A stretch of 64,000 bases of DNA, taken from Galbitalea soli. GTDB lineage: Bacteria; Actinomycetota; Actinomycetes; Actinomycetales; Microbacteriaceae. Within the stretch, counting starts at the first letter, position 1, and every line of letters begins with the position of its first letter. The stretch lies in assembly GCF_010686725.1 (NCBI RefSeq), contig NZ_JAAGWZ010000001.1, positions 1 to 64,000 on the forward strand. Direction: 5' to 3'. This document shows positions 7,581 through 14,909 of the stretch, piece by piece. A program made the position numbers and the translations under genes. The notes under the pieces were generated by a model. That model saw only the letters and a program-made list of their open reading frames with translations. It made no database searches and was not told where the DNA came from.

Positions 7581-8957
7581 ATGAGCGTTCCCACGCCGCC
7601 CGCATCGGGCAATCTGAGCATCCCGGAGCTGGAGGCGCTCGTCGCGTCGAAGGACATCGACACCGTCATCATCGCGTTCACCGACATGCAGGGCCGACTC
7701 GTCGGGAAACGCACCTCGGCGCGGCTGTTCCTGGAAGAGCTGGCCGAGCACGGTGCCGAGTGCTGCAACTACCTGCTCGCGGTCGACGTCGAGATGAACA
7801 CCGTCGACGGGTACGCGCTCTCGTCGTGGGAGACCGGCTACGGCGACATGGTCATGCACCCCGACCTCAGCACGCTGCGGCTCGTGCCGTGGTTGCCCGG
7901 CACGGCGATGGTGATCTCCGATCTGACCCTGCCCGACGACACCCCCGTCGCGCCGAGTCCGCGCGCGATCCTGAAGGGACAGATCGACCGGCTCGCGGCG
8001 CGCGGACTGGTCCCGTTCGTGGGCACGGAACTCGAGTTCATCGTCTTCGACGACACCTTCCGCGGGGCCTGGGCCAAGGGCTACAAAGACCTGACCCCCG
8101 CGAGCGACTACAACATCGACTACGCCCTGCTCGCCTCCACGCGCATGGAGCCGCTGCTGCGCGACATCCGCAACTCGATGGATGCCGCGGGCATGTACTC
8201 CGAGGGGGTCAAGGGGGAGTGCAACTTCGGTCAGCAGGAGATCGCGTTCCGCTACGCGCACGCCCTCGCGACCTGCGACAACCACTCGATCTACAAGAAC
8301 GGCGCGAAGGAGATCGCCGACCGCCACGGCAAGTCGCTCACCTTCATGGCGAAGTTCAATGAGCGCGAGGGCAACAGTTGTCACATCCACCTCTCGGTGC
8401 GCGGCGAGGACGGCTCGGCGGTCATGGCGGGGGAGGGGCCTCACGGCTTCTCGCCCCTCATGGAGCACTGGCTCGCCGGGCTGCTCGCGACGACCCGCGA
8501 GCTCAGCCTGTTCTTCGCCCCCAACATCAACTCCTACAAGCGCTACGTGGAGGGCAGCTTCGCCCCGACCGCGATCGCCTGGGGCGCCGACAACCGCACC
8601 TGCGCCCTGCGGGTGGTCGGCCACGGCCACAGCCTGCGCGTCGAGAACCGGGTGCCGGGCGGCGACGTCAACCAGTACCTCGCGGTCGCCGCCCTCATCG
8701 CGGGCGGCCTCTACGGCATCGAGCACGAGCTCGAGCTCGAGCCCATCTTCACCGGGAACGCCTACGGCTCCGACACCCCGCGCGTGCCGACCTCCCTGCG
8801 CGAGGCCGCCGAGCTGTTCTCCTCCTCGGCGATCGCGCGCGAGGCGTTCGGCGACGAGGTCGTGGAGCACTACCTCAACAACGCCCGCGTCGAACTGGCG
8901 GCCTTCGACTCGGCCGTCACCGACTGGGAGAGGGTCCGCGGCTTTGAGCGCTTCTAA
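7581..8957 (+). CDS. Glutamine-synthetase-family gamma-glutamyl-amine ligase (GlnA4/PuuA-like)
   Basis: A 458-residue type I glutamine-synthetase-fold ligase. It should join the gamma-carboxyl of glutamate to an amine other than ammonia, using ATP in the cytoplasm. The N-terminal beta-grasp region holds the family phrase FTDMQGRLVGKR, and the catalytic domain has GTELEFIVFD, NSCHIHLSV and the ATP/glutamate-site segment NRTCALRVVGHG. Downstream PuuD-like hydrolase and aldehyde dehydrogenase genes show a gamma-glutamyl degradation route rather than ammonia assimilation. An ethanolamine-type permease and a missing PuuB oxidase favour gamma-glutamylethanolamide synthesis, as for Streptomyces GlnA4. 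The ATG at 7581 follows GAAGGAGA at a somewhat long spacing. Confidence 0.85.
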   Translation: MSVPTPPASGNLSIPELEALVASKDIDTVIIAFTDMQGRLVGKRTSARLFLEELAEHGAECCNYLLAVDVEMNTVDGYALSSWETGYGDMVMHPDLSTLRLVPWLPGTAMVISDLTLPDDTPVAPSPRAILKGQIDRLAARGLVPFVGTELEFIVFDDTFRGAWAKGYKDLTPASDYNIDYALLASTRMEPLLRDIRNSMDAAGMYSEGVKGECNFGQQEIAFRYAHALATCDNHSIYKNGAKEIADRHGKSLTFMAKFNEREGNSCHIHLSVRGEDGSAVMAGEGPHGFSPLMEHWLAGLLATTRELSLFFAPNINSYKRYVEGSFAPTAIAWGADNRTCALRVVGHGHSLRVENRVPGGDVNQYLAVAALIAGGLYGIEHELELEPIFTGNAYGSDTPRVPTSLREAAELFSSSAIAREAFGDEVVEHYLNNARVELAAFDSAVTDWERVRGFERF

Positions 8958-9666
8958 ACCGGTCATCGGGCTCACCACCTACCTGGAGCAGGCGCAGACC
9001 GGGGTGTGGGACGTCCCCGCGGCGTTCCTGCCGAAGGTCTACTTCGACGCGGTCACCCGTGCCGGGGGGATTGCGGTGCTCCTGCCGCCGCAACCCGTCG
9101 ACGCGGGGGTCGCCGGCCGCGTGCTCGACGGTCTCGACGGCCTGATCCTCACCGGTGGCAAGGATGTGGATCCGGCTCGCTACGGGCAGGAGCCGCACCC
9201 GACCACCGACGCACCGCGCCTCGACCGCGACGCCTGGGAGGACGCGCTCATCACGGCGGCGATCGATCGCGGCCTGCCCTTTCTGGGCATCTGCCGCGGG
9301 GCGCAACTGCTGAACGTGGCGCTGGGGGGAACGCTCATCCAGCACCTGCCGGATGCCGTCGGCAGCACCCGCTACAACCTGGGCGGCGGCACCTTCAACG
9401 AGGTCGCGGTCGCGGTCGAGCCCGGCACCACCCTCGCCGGGATGATCGGCTCGGGCGTCGACGCCAAGGTCTACCATCACCAGGCCATCGACCGGCTCGC
9501 CGACGGCCTCACCGTCACCGCCCGCAGCGACGACGGCGTGATCGAGGCGGTGGAGCTGCCTGGGGTGCCGTTCGGGGTCGCGGTGCAGTGGCACCCGGAG
9601 GAGACGAGCGACGATATCCGACTGTTCGAGGGCCTCGTCGAGGCGGCGCGGGGGTACCGTGACTGA
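8944..9666 (+). CDS. PuuD-like gamma-glutamyl hydrolase (class I amidotransferase fold)
   Basis: A 240-residue cytoplasmic hydrolase expected to release glutamate from the oxidised gamma-glutamyl intermediate. The nucleophile Cys is in FLGICRGAQLLNV, and the catalytic His-Glu pair is in VQWHPEET. LILTGGKDVDPARYG is the family's conserved loop. The start is a TTG at 8944 that overlaps the ligase gene by 14 bases; a GGGAGAG stretch lies upstream. The stop overlaps the aldehyde dehydrogenase start by 8 bases, so translation is coupled on both sides. In an ethanolamine route the products would be glutamate and glycine. Confidence 0.88.
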   Translation: MSASKPVIGLTTYLEQAQTGVWDVPAAFLPKVYFDAVTRAGGIAVLLPPQPVDAGVAGRVLDGLDGLILTGGKDVDPARYGQEPHPTTDAPRLDRDAWEDALITAAIDRGLPFLGICRGAQLLNVALGGTLIQHLPDAVGSTRYNLGGGTFNEVAVAVEPGTTLAGMIGSGVDAKVYHHQAIDRLADGLTVTARSDDGVIEAVELPGVPFGVAVQWHPEETSDDIRLFEGLVEAARGYRD

Positions 9667-11035
9667 GCCGGCCGAGACGTCGATCGCCCTCATCAATCCC
9701 GCCGACGAGTCGGTGCTCCGCACCGTGCGGCACAGCACCGTGGAGGAGGTCGACGACGCGGTCGCGCGCGCGGTGTCGGCGCAGCGGCGCTGGGCGGCCC
9801 TCGCCCCCGCGGAACGGGCGGGTGCGCTGCGACGGTTCGCGGCGGTCGTGGAGGCTGCGATCGAGGAGCTCGCGTGGCTCGAGGTGCGCAACTCCGGGCA
9901 TCCCATCGGCCAGGCGCGCTGGGAGGCCGGCCACGTGCGCGATGTGCTGAACTACTACGCCGCGGCACCCGAGCGGATGATCGGCCGCCAGATCCCCGTC
10001 GCCGACGGCCTCGACGTCACCTTCCTCGAGCCGCTCGGCGTCGTCGGCGTGATCGTGCCGTGGAACTTCCCGATGACGATCGCGGCCTGGGGCTTCGCGC
10101 CGGCGCTCGCCGCGGGCAACGCCGTCGTGCTCAAGCCCGCCGAGTGGACCCCGCTCACGGCTCTGCGCCTCGCCGCGCTCGCCCTCGATGCCGGGTTGCC
10201 GGAGGGACTGTTCCAGGTGCTGCCCGGCCGGGGCGACGTCGTGGGCACGCGCCTCGTCAGCCACCCCGCGGTGCGGAAGATCGTCTTCACCGGGTCGACG
10301 GTGACCGGCAAGCGGGTGATGGCCGGCTGCGCCGAGCAGGTCAAGGCGGTCACTCTCGAGCTGGGCGGCAAGAGCGCCAACGTCGTGTTCGCCGACTCGG
10401 ATCTGGAGCGGGCCGCCGCGACCGCGCCCTCCGCCGTGTTCGAGAACGCGGGTCAGGACTGCTGCGCGCGCAGCCGGATCCTCGTGCAGCGCTCGGTGCT
10501 CGACCGCTTCCTCGAGCTGCTCGAGCCGGCCGTGCACGCCGTCCGCGTCGGGTTCCCGGGCGACGAGGCCACCGAGATGGGTCCGCTCGTCTCGCGTGCC
10601 CACCACGACAAGGTGTCGTCGTTCGTCGGCCCGGATGCCCGGGTCGCGTTCCGGGGAACAGCGCCCGACGGTCCCGGCTTCTGGTTCCCGCCGACCGTGC
10701 TGCTCCCCGCCTCCCGCACGGATCGCGCGGTCACCGAGGAGATCTTCGGCCCGGTCGTGTCGGTGCTGCCGTTCGACGACGAGGCCGACGCGATCGCGCT
10801 CGCGAACGACAGCATCTACGGGCTGTCGGGCTCGATCTGGACGCGCGATGTGGGGCGCGCCATCCGGGTCGCCCGCGGGATCGAGAGCGGTAATCTCTCG
10901 GTCAACTCGCACTCCTCGGTGCGCTACTCCACGCCGTTCGGGGGGTTCAAGCAGAGTGGTCTCGGCCGCGAACTCGGACCCGATGCGGCGACCGCCTTCA
11001 CCGAGACCAAGAACGTCTTCATCAGCACCGACTAG
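9659..11035 (+). CDS. NAD(P)-dependent aldehyde dehydrogenase (PuuC-like)
   Basis: A 458-residue aldehyde dehydrogenase. It has VPWNFPMTIAAWGFAPALAA, the cofactor motif FTGSTVTGKRV, the general-base Glu in LELGGKSAN and the catalytic Cys in ENAGQDCCARSR. It should oxidise the gamma-glutamyl aldehyde formed in this pathway to the matching acid. The start is a GTG at 9659 inside the end of the hydrolase gene. Length and motifs are complete. It is followed 12 bases later by the SDR gene. The actual substrate is inferred from the operon. Confidence 0.9.
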   Translation: MTEPAETSIALINPADESVLRTVRHSTVEEVDDAVARAVSAQRRWAALAPAERAGALRRFAAVVEAAIEELAWLEVRNSGHPIGQARWEAGHVRDVLNYYAAAPERMIGRQIPVADGLDVTFLEPLGVVGVIVPWNFPMTIAAWGFAPALAAGNAVVLKPAEWTPLTALRLAALALDAGLPEGLFQVLPGRGDVVGTRLVSHPAVRKIVFTGSTVTGKRVMAGCAEQVKAVTLELGGKSANVVFADSDLERAAATAPSAVFENAGQDCCARSRILVQRSVLDRFLELLEPAVHAVRVGFPGDEATEMGPLVSRAHHDKVSSFVGPDARVAFRGTAPDGPGFWFPPTVLLPASRTDRAVTEEIFGPVVSVLPFDDEADAIALANDSIYGLSGSIWTRDVGRAIRVARGIESGNLSVNSHSSVRYSTPFGGFKQSGLGRELGPDAATAFTETKNVFISTD

Positions 11036-11047
11036 GAGTACGAGCAC

Positions 11048-11836
11048 ATGACGATCACGCCCATCGACCTCACCCAGCGTCTCGCCGGGAAGGTCGCCGT
11101 CATCACCGGCGGTGCGAGCGGCATCGGCCTCGCGACCGCCAAGCGCTTCGCCGCGGAGGGGGCGACGGTCGTCATCGGCGACTTCAACGTCGAGACCGGC
11201 GAGGCCGCGGCCGAGCTGGTCGGCGGTCTCTTCGTGCAGGTGGACGTGACCGATGAGGCCCAGGTGAACCACCTCTTCGACACCGCCGCCGCGCGCTACG
11301 GCAGCGTCGACATCGCCTTCAACAACGCGGGAATCTCGCCGCCCGACGACGACTCGATCGAGACGACCGAGTTGCCCGCCTGGGAGCGGGTGCAGGACGT
11401 CAACCTGAAGTCGGTCTACCTGTGCTCGCGCGCGGCGCTCCGCCACATGGTCGCGCAGCAGTCCGGGTCGATCATCAACACCGCGTCGTTCGTGGCCGTC
11501 ATGGGCTCGGCGACCAGCCAGATCTCGTACACGGCGTCGAAGGGCGGCGTGCTCGCGATGACAAAGGAGCTCGGGGTGCAGTTCGCGAGGCAGGGCATCC
11601 GCGTCAACGCACTGTGCCCGGGACCGGTCAATACCCCGTTGCTGCAGGAGCTGTTCGCGAAAGACCCGGAGCGGGCCCAGCGTCGTCTCGTGCACATCCC
11701 GAAGGGTCGCTTCGCCGAGCCCGAGGAGCTCGCCGCCGCGGTCGCCTTCCTGGCGAGCGACGACGCGAGCTTCATCACCGCCTCGACGTTCCTGGTGGAT
11801 GGCGGCATCTCCTCCGCCTACGTCACCCCGCTGTGA
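11048..11836 (+). CDS. Short-chain dehydrogenase/reductase
   Basis: A 262-residue classical SDR. It has the nucleotide-binding TGGASGIG at the N-terminus, NNAG near residue 95, and the catalytic Ser with Tyr-x3-Lys in SYTASKGG. IGDFNVET places an acidic residue at the end of beta-2, which favours NAD+. In this operon it could be the alcohol dehydrogenase that turns gamma-glutamylethanolamide into its aldehyde, taking the place that the PuuB oxidase holds in putrescine degradation. That role is inference. GGAGTACGAGCAC precedes the ATG, and the stop overlaps the regulator start (TGATG). Confidence 0.9.
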   Translation: MTITPIDLTQRLAGKVAVITGGASGIGLATAKRFAAEGATVVIGDFNVETGEAAAELVGGLFVQVDVTDEAQVNHLFDTAAARYGSVDIAFNNAGISPPDDDSIETTELPAWERVQDVNLKSVYLCSRAALRHMVAQQSGSIINTASFVAVMGSATSQISYTASKGGVLAMTKELGVQFARQGIRVNALCPGPVNTPLLQELFAKDPERAQRRLVHIPKGRFAEPEELAAAVAFLASDDASFITASTFLVDGGISSAYVTPL

Positions 11837-12573
11837 TGGCGGCCGTGGAGCCGGTCGTCGAGAGCTTCACCGGCATCGTCGAGGAGGCGCTGTTCCGGCC
11901 CGTCCGCAACGGGAACGCCTTCGAAGACACCGTGTCGCGACTGCTGCAGACCATCCGCCTCGGCATCGTGGCCCCGGGCGAGGCGCTGCCGCCCGAACGC
12001 GATCTCGCGGTGCGCTTCTCGGTGAGCCGTGACACCGTGCGCGACGCGATCCGCGAGCTCGCCGAGGCGGGCTACCTGGTGAGTCGCCGGGGTCGCTATG
12101 GGGGCACCTTCGTGACCGACACCCTGCCGACGGAGCCGCGCCCGGGGGAGCTGCTCGACCCCGCCGAGCTCGAGGACGTGCTCGGCCTGCGCGAGATCCT
12201 CGAGCTGGGGGCCGCCCGCGCGGCCGCGGCCCGCACGCTGAGCGCCGCCGACCGCGAGACCCTGTGGTCGAGGATGCACGAGACGGCCGCCGCGGAGGAG
12301 CCCGACTACCGCCGCCTCGACTCGCGCCTGCACCTCACCATCGGCGAGCTCGTCGGGGTGCCCTCGCTCGTCTCGCTGCTCGCCGACAACCGGACGCGCC
12401 TGAACGGCCTGCTCGACCGCATCCCGCTGCTGGCCCCCAACATCGCGCACTCCAATCAACAGCACGAGGCGATCGTGATCGCGATCCTCACAGGCGACCC
12501 GGAGCGCGCCGCGGAGGCGATGCGGGAGCATCTGGAGGGTTCGGCCGCCCTGCTGCGGGGCTTCCTGGCCTAG
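11836..12573 (+). CDS. FadR/GntR-family transcriptional regulator
   Basis: A 245-residue regulator with an N-terminal winged helix (LPPERDLAVRFSVSRDTVRD) and a C-terminal all-helical ligand domain of the FCD type. Metal-binding His and Asp positions are suggested by DSRLHLTIGEL and the later SNQQHEAIVIAI. It ends the five-gene operon 7581-12573, so it most likely controls that operon and the divergent permease. A candidate operator lies at 7474-7497. The ATG at 11836 shares bases with the SDR stop. Confidence 0.88.
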   Translation: MAAVEPVVESFTGIVEEALFRPVRNGNAFEDTVSRLLQTIRLGIVAPGEALPPERDLAVRFSVSRDTVRDAIRELAEAGYLVSRRGRYGGTFVTDTLPTEPRPGELLDPAELEDVLGLREILELGAARAAAARTLSAADRETLWSRMHETAAAEEPDYRRLDSRLHLTIGELVGVPSLVSLLADNRTRLNGLLDRIPLLAPNIAHSNQQHEAIVIAILTGDPERAAEAMREHLEGSAALLRGFLA

Positions 12574-12661
12574 CGGCGAGCGGCGAGCGGCGCGCGGCGC
12601 GCGGCGTGCCGTGGTGTGCCGTCGTGTGGCGCCAGCGGCTCGCCAGCGCAGCGGCGCGGGC

Positions 12662-12850
12662 TCAGTCGCCCAGCTGCTTGTCGCGCGCCTCGTAGACGAC
12701 GGTGCCGATGGCCGCGGCGAGCGTGGCGGCCCAGCTGAGCCAGAGCATCGCCGTTCGCCAGTCGCGCGGCCCCTTCCGGGTCGAGCGCACCGCGCTGATG
12801 CCCGAGAAGAGCAGGCTGATGATCTCGCCGTTGAAGATGAACTTGCGCAC
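12662..12850 (-). CDS. Small single-pass membrane protein, actinobacterial conserved type
   Basis: A 62-residue protein. The start is a GTG at 12850 with GAGGAG four bases upstream; a longer frame to 12964 runs through GC-rich repeats and is unlikely. The N-terminal half is amphipathic and basic (RKFIFNGEIISLLFSG), with a central GPRDWR. One hydrophobic helix follows (AMLWLSWAATLAAAIGTVVY), then a short charged tail. Similar small proteins occur in Microbacteriaceae from memory, but no function is known. It stands alone on the minus strand. Confidence 0.6.
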   Translation of the reverse strand: MRKFIFNGEIISLLFSGISAVRSTRKGPRDWRTAMLWLSWAATLAAAIGTVVYEARDKQLGD

Positions 12851-12926
12851 GTCGCTCCTCGAATGTCGGTTGATCCACGCTACCGCGCTCGAGCCGCGGC
12901 GTCTCGCCCGCGGAGCCGCACCGGGG

Positions 12927-12985
12927 CCCGACCGCTCCGGCCGCCCGGCCCCGCCCGCGCGCACCCGACCGCTCCGGCCGCCCGG
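12927..12985. repeat. 22-base direct repeat in GC-rich spacer
   Basis: CCCGACCGCTCCGGCCGCCC plus GG occurs identically at 12927-12948 and 12964-12985, within an almost pure G/C spacer between the small membrane protein and the permease at 13102. No coding role is seen. Confidence 0.8.
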
Positions 12986-13101
12986 GCCGCGCGCCCCCGC
13001 CCGCGCGGCTGTGCGGCACGCTCCCGTGCGCCAGCCGCGCGCGCACCCGTGCCGTCGCGGTGAGCGTGTAGGTTGAGGGAGTTTCCCCTGAAAGGTGCAG
13101 C

Positions 13102-14253
13102 GTGAAGACTGCTCTGATCGGCGCCGGGCTCCTGCTCCTCGGCGCCGTCGCGATCGCCACCGGCGTTCTCCCCGTGCCGCGCGCCCTCGCGGTCGGCGAG
13201 CGCGTCTGGCCGATCCTCCTGTTCGTCGTCGCCATCACGATCGTCACCGAACTCGCCGCGTCCGCCGGCCTGTTCACCCTCGTGGCGGAGCAGCTGGCGA
13301 AGTGGGGGCTGCGGCGGGCGTGGATGCTCTGGATCCTCGTCGTGCTCCTCGCCTCGGTCAGCACGATCTTCCTCTCGCTCGACACCACCGCCGTGCTGCT
13401 GACGCCCGTCGTCATCGCGGTCGCCTCGCACGTGGGCCTGCCGCCGATGCCGTTCGCCCTCACGACCGTGTGGCTGGCGAACTCGGCCTCCCTGCTGCTT
13501 CCCGTCTCCAACCTCACCAACCTGCTCGCCGAGCACCAGATCGGCGGCAGTCCCGCCCAGTTCGCCGCGCTCATGGCGCTTCCCGCGATCGTGGCGATCG
13601 TGGTGCCCGCGGTGATCCTCTTCGTGATCTTCCGTCGGGCGCTCCTGCGCGACTACGACCCCGCGCCCCGCACCCACGCGGATGACCGCCTCCTCCTCAT
13701 CGCGAGCGCGGTGGTCGTCGCACTCCTCATCCCCGCCCTCGTCTCCGGCCTCGAGGTCTGGATCCCCGCCGTCGCGGCCGCGCTCGTGCTCGGCGGATTC
13801 TTCCTCGTGCGCCAGCGCAGCGTGCTGCGGTTCTCGCTGCTGCCCTGGCAGATCGTGGTGTTCGCCTCCGGGCTCTTCCTCGTGGTGGAGGCTGCGCGCA
13901 CGCTCGGCTCCACCGCCCTGCTCACCGCCCTCGCGGGCTCGGGGGAGTCGCCGCTCGCGCTCCTGCGCGTGGCCGGCGTCGGGGTGCTCGGGGCGAACGT
14001 GATCAACAACCTGCCCGCCTATCTCGCCCTCGAACCGACCGGCGACAGCGCGGTGCGCCTCGCGGCCCTGCTCGTCGGCGTGAACGTGGGTCCGCTGATC
14101 ACGCCGTGGGCGTCGCTCGCCACCCTGCTCTGGCATGAGCGGTTGAGCGGGCTCGGCGTGGAGGTGTCGTGGCGGCGGTACGTGCTGCTGGGGCTCGTGG
14201 TGGTGCCGCTGACGGTCATCCCGGCGGTGCTCGTGCTGGCACTCGTGCACTGA
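13102..14253 (+). CDS. SLC13/ArsB-type membrane permease
   Basis: A 383-residue membrane protein with about ten hydrophobic segments. It resembles the ion-transporter superfamily members annotated as ArsB, NhaD or SLC13 permeases. Family-like phrases are STIFLSLDTTAVLLTPVVI and GVLGANVINNLPAYLALEP in the two re-entrant regions. It probably moves an anion such as arsenite, or a carboxylate, across the membrane. No ars regulator or reductase is nearby, so arsenite is not specifically supported. The start is a GTG at 13102 with AAAGG seven bases upstream. It is a single-gene unit. Confidence 0.8.
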   Translation: MKTALIGAGLLLLGAVAIATGVLPVPRALAVGERVWPILLFVVAITIVTELAASAGLFTLVAEQLAKWGLRRAWMLWILVVLLASVSTIFLSLDTTAVLLTPVVIAVASHVGLPPMPFALTTVWLANSASLLLPVSNLTNLLAEHQIGGSPAQFAALMALPAIVAIVVPAVILFVIFRRALLRDYDPAPRTHADDRLLLIASAVVVALLIPALVSGLEVWIPAVAAALVLGGFFLVRQRSVLRFSLLPWQIVVFASGLFLVVEAARTLGSTALLTALAGSGESPLALLRVAGVGVLGANVINNLPAYLALEPTGDSAVRLAALLVGVNVGPLITPWASLATLLWHERLSGLGVEVSWRRYVLLGLVVVPLTVIPAVLVLALVH

Positions 14254-14283
14254 GGAGCACCCACAATCTGCTAACTCGCTGAC

Positions 14284-14305
14284 AAACTGACCGATCGGAC
14301 AGTTT
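14284..14305. promoter_or_regulatory. TetR operator 1 (imperfect palindrome)
   Basis: AAACTGACCGATCGGACAGT plus TT is a 22-base palindrome with one mismatched pair. It sits directly beside the perfect copy at 14306-14321 and upstream of the TetR gene. Confidence 0.75.
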
Positions 14306-14321
14306 CTGACCGATCGGTCAG
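14306..14321. promoter_or_regulatory. TetR operator 2 (perfect palindrome)
   Basis: CTGACCGATCGGTCAG is a perfect 16-base palindrome two bases upstream of the putative -10 of the TetR gene. The centre-to-centre distance from operator 1 is about 19 bases. Binding here would block transcription of tetR, the MMPL gene and the YhgE/Pip gene. Confidence 0.8.
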
Positions 14322-14322
14322 T

Positions 14323-14328
14323 TACGGT
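14323..14328 (+). promoter_or_regulatory. -10 element for leaderless tetR
   Basis: TACGGT ends 6 bases before the ATG at 14335, with no Shine-Dalgarno in between. Confidence 0.45.
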
Positions 14329-14334
14329 GTCTGC

Positions 14335-14901
14335 ATGTCCACTCACGATGACCTGAGGGCGATCGCCCTCGCCGAGTTCGCCGCCAACGGATACGCGGGC
14401 ACCTCGCTCCAGCGCATCGCCGAGGTCGCCGGGGTCTCCAAGGCGAGCGTGCTCTACCACTTCTCGTCCAAGGAGGCCCTGCTCGAGGCCTCGGTTGGCC
14501 CGGCCATCGACCGGCTGACCACGATCATCGACGCCGTCGACGGCACCCTCGACGATCGGGAGGCCCGTCACGCTTTCGTCGAGCAGTTCGTCGACCTCCT
14601 CCTCGAGCACCGCCTCGAGGTGTTCCTCTTCATCAACCAGGGGGCGGGCCTCGAGGACGTGCCGGTCGTCGACCGCGCCAACCTCGTCGTCGAGCGTCTC
14701 GCCCAGTTCTTCTGCACCGCCGCCAGCACCACCGAGGACCAGTTGCGCTTCGGGATGGCGCTCGGCGGTGCCGCCTACGTGCTCTCGGTCAAGACACAGC
14801 CGAGCCCACGCGAACTGCCCGTCGACGAGGTGCGGGCCGCGCTCGTGCGCATCGTCAACGAGCTGCTCGACCCCATCGTCGTCGTCGCCGGAACCCGCTA
14901 G
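14335..14901 (+). CDS. TetR-family repressor
   Basis: A 188-residue regulator with an N-terminal helix-turn-helix (YAGTSLQRIAEVAGVSKASV, then YHFSSKEALLEA) and a helical ligand-binding domain. Two palindromes end just before its gene, which indicates autoregulation. The MMPL transporter starts 8 bases after its stop and the YhgE/Pip gene overlaps that in turn. The three genes are best read as a repressor-controlled export operon, with an amphipathic or lipophilic compound as the likely inducer. Confidence 0.92.
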   Translation: MSTHDDLRAIALAEFAANGYAGTSLQRIAEVAGVSKASVLYHFSSKEALLEASVGPAIDRLTTIIDAVDGTLDDREARHAFVEQFVDLLLEHRLEVFLFINQGAGLEDVPVVDRANLVVERLAQFFCTAASTTEDQLRFGMALGGAAYVLSVKTQPSPRELPVDEVRAALVRIVNELLDPIVVVAGTR

Positions 14902-14909
14902 GAGAACCC

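Noticed and set aside
13102-14253. Specific call as an arsenite pump
   Set aside because: No ArsR-type regulator, arsenate reductase or chaperone is adjacent, so only the wider SLC13/ArsB family is supported.
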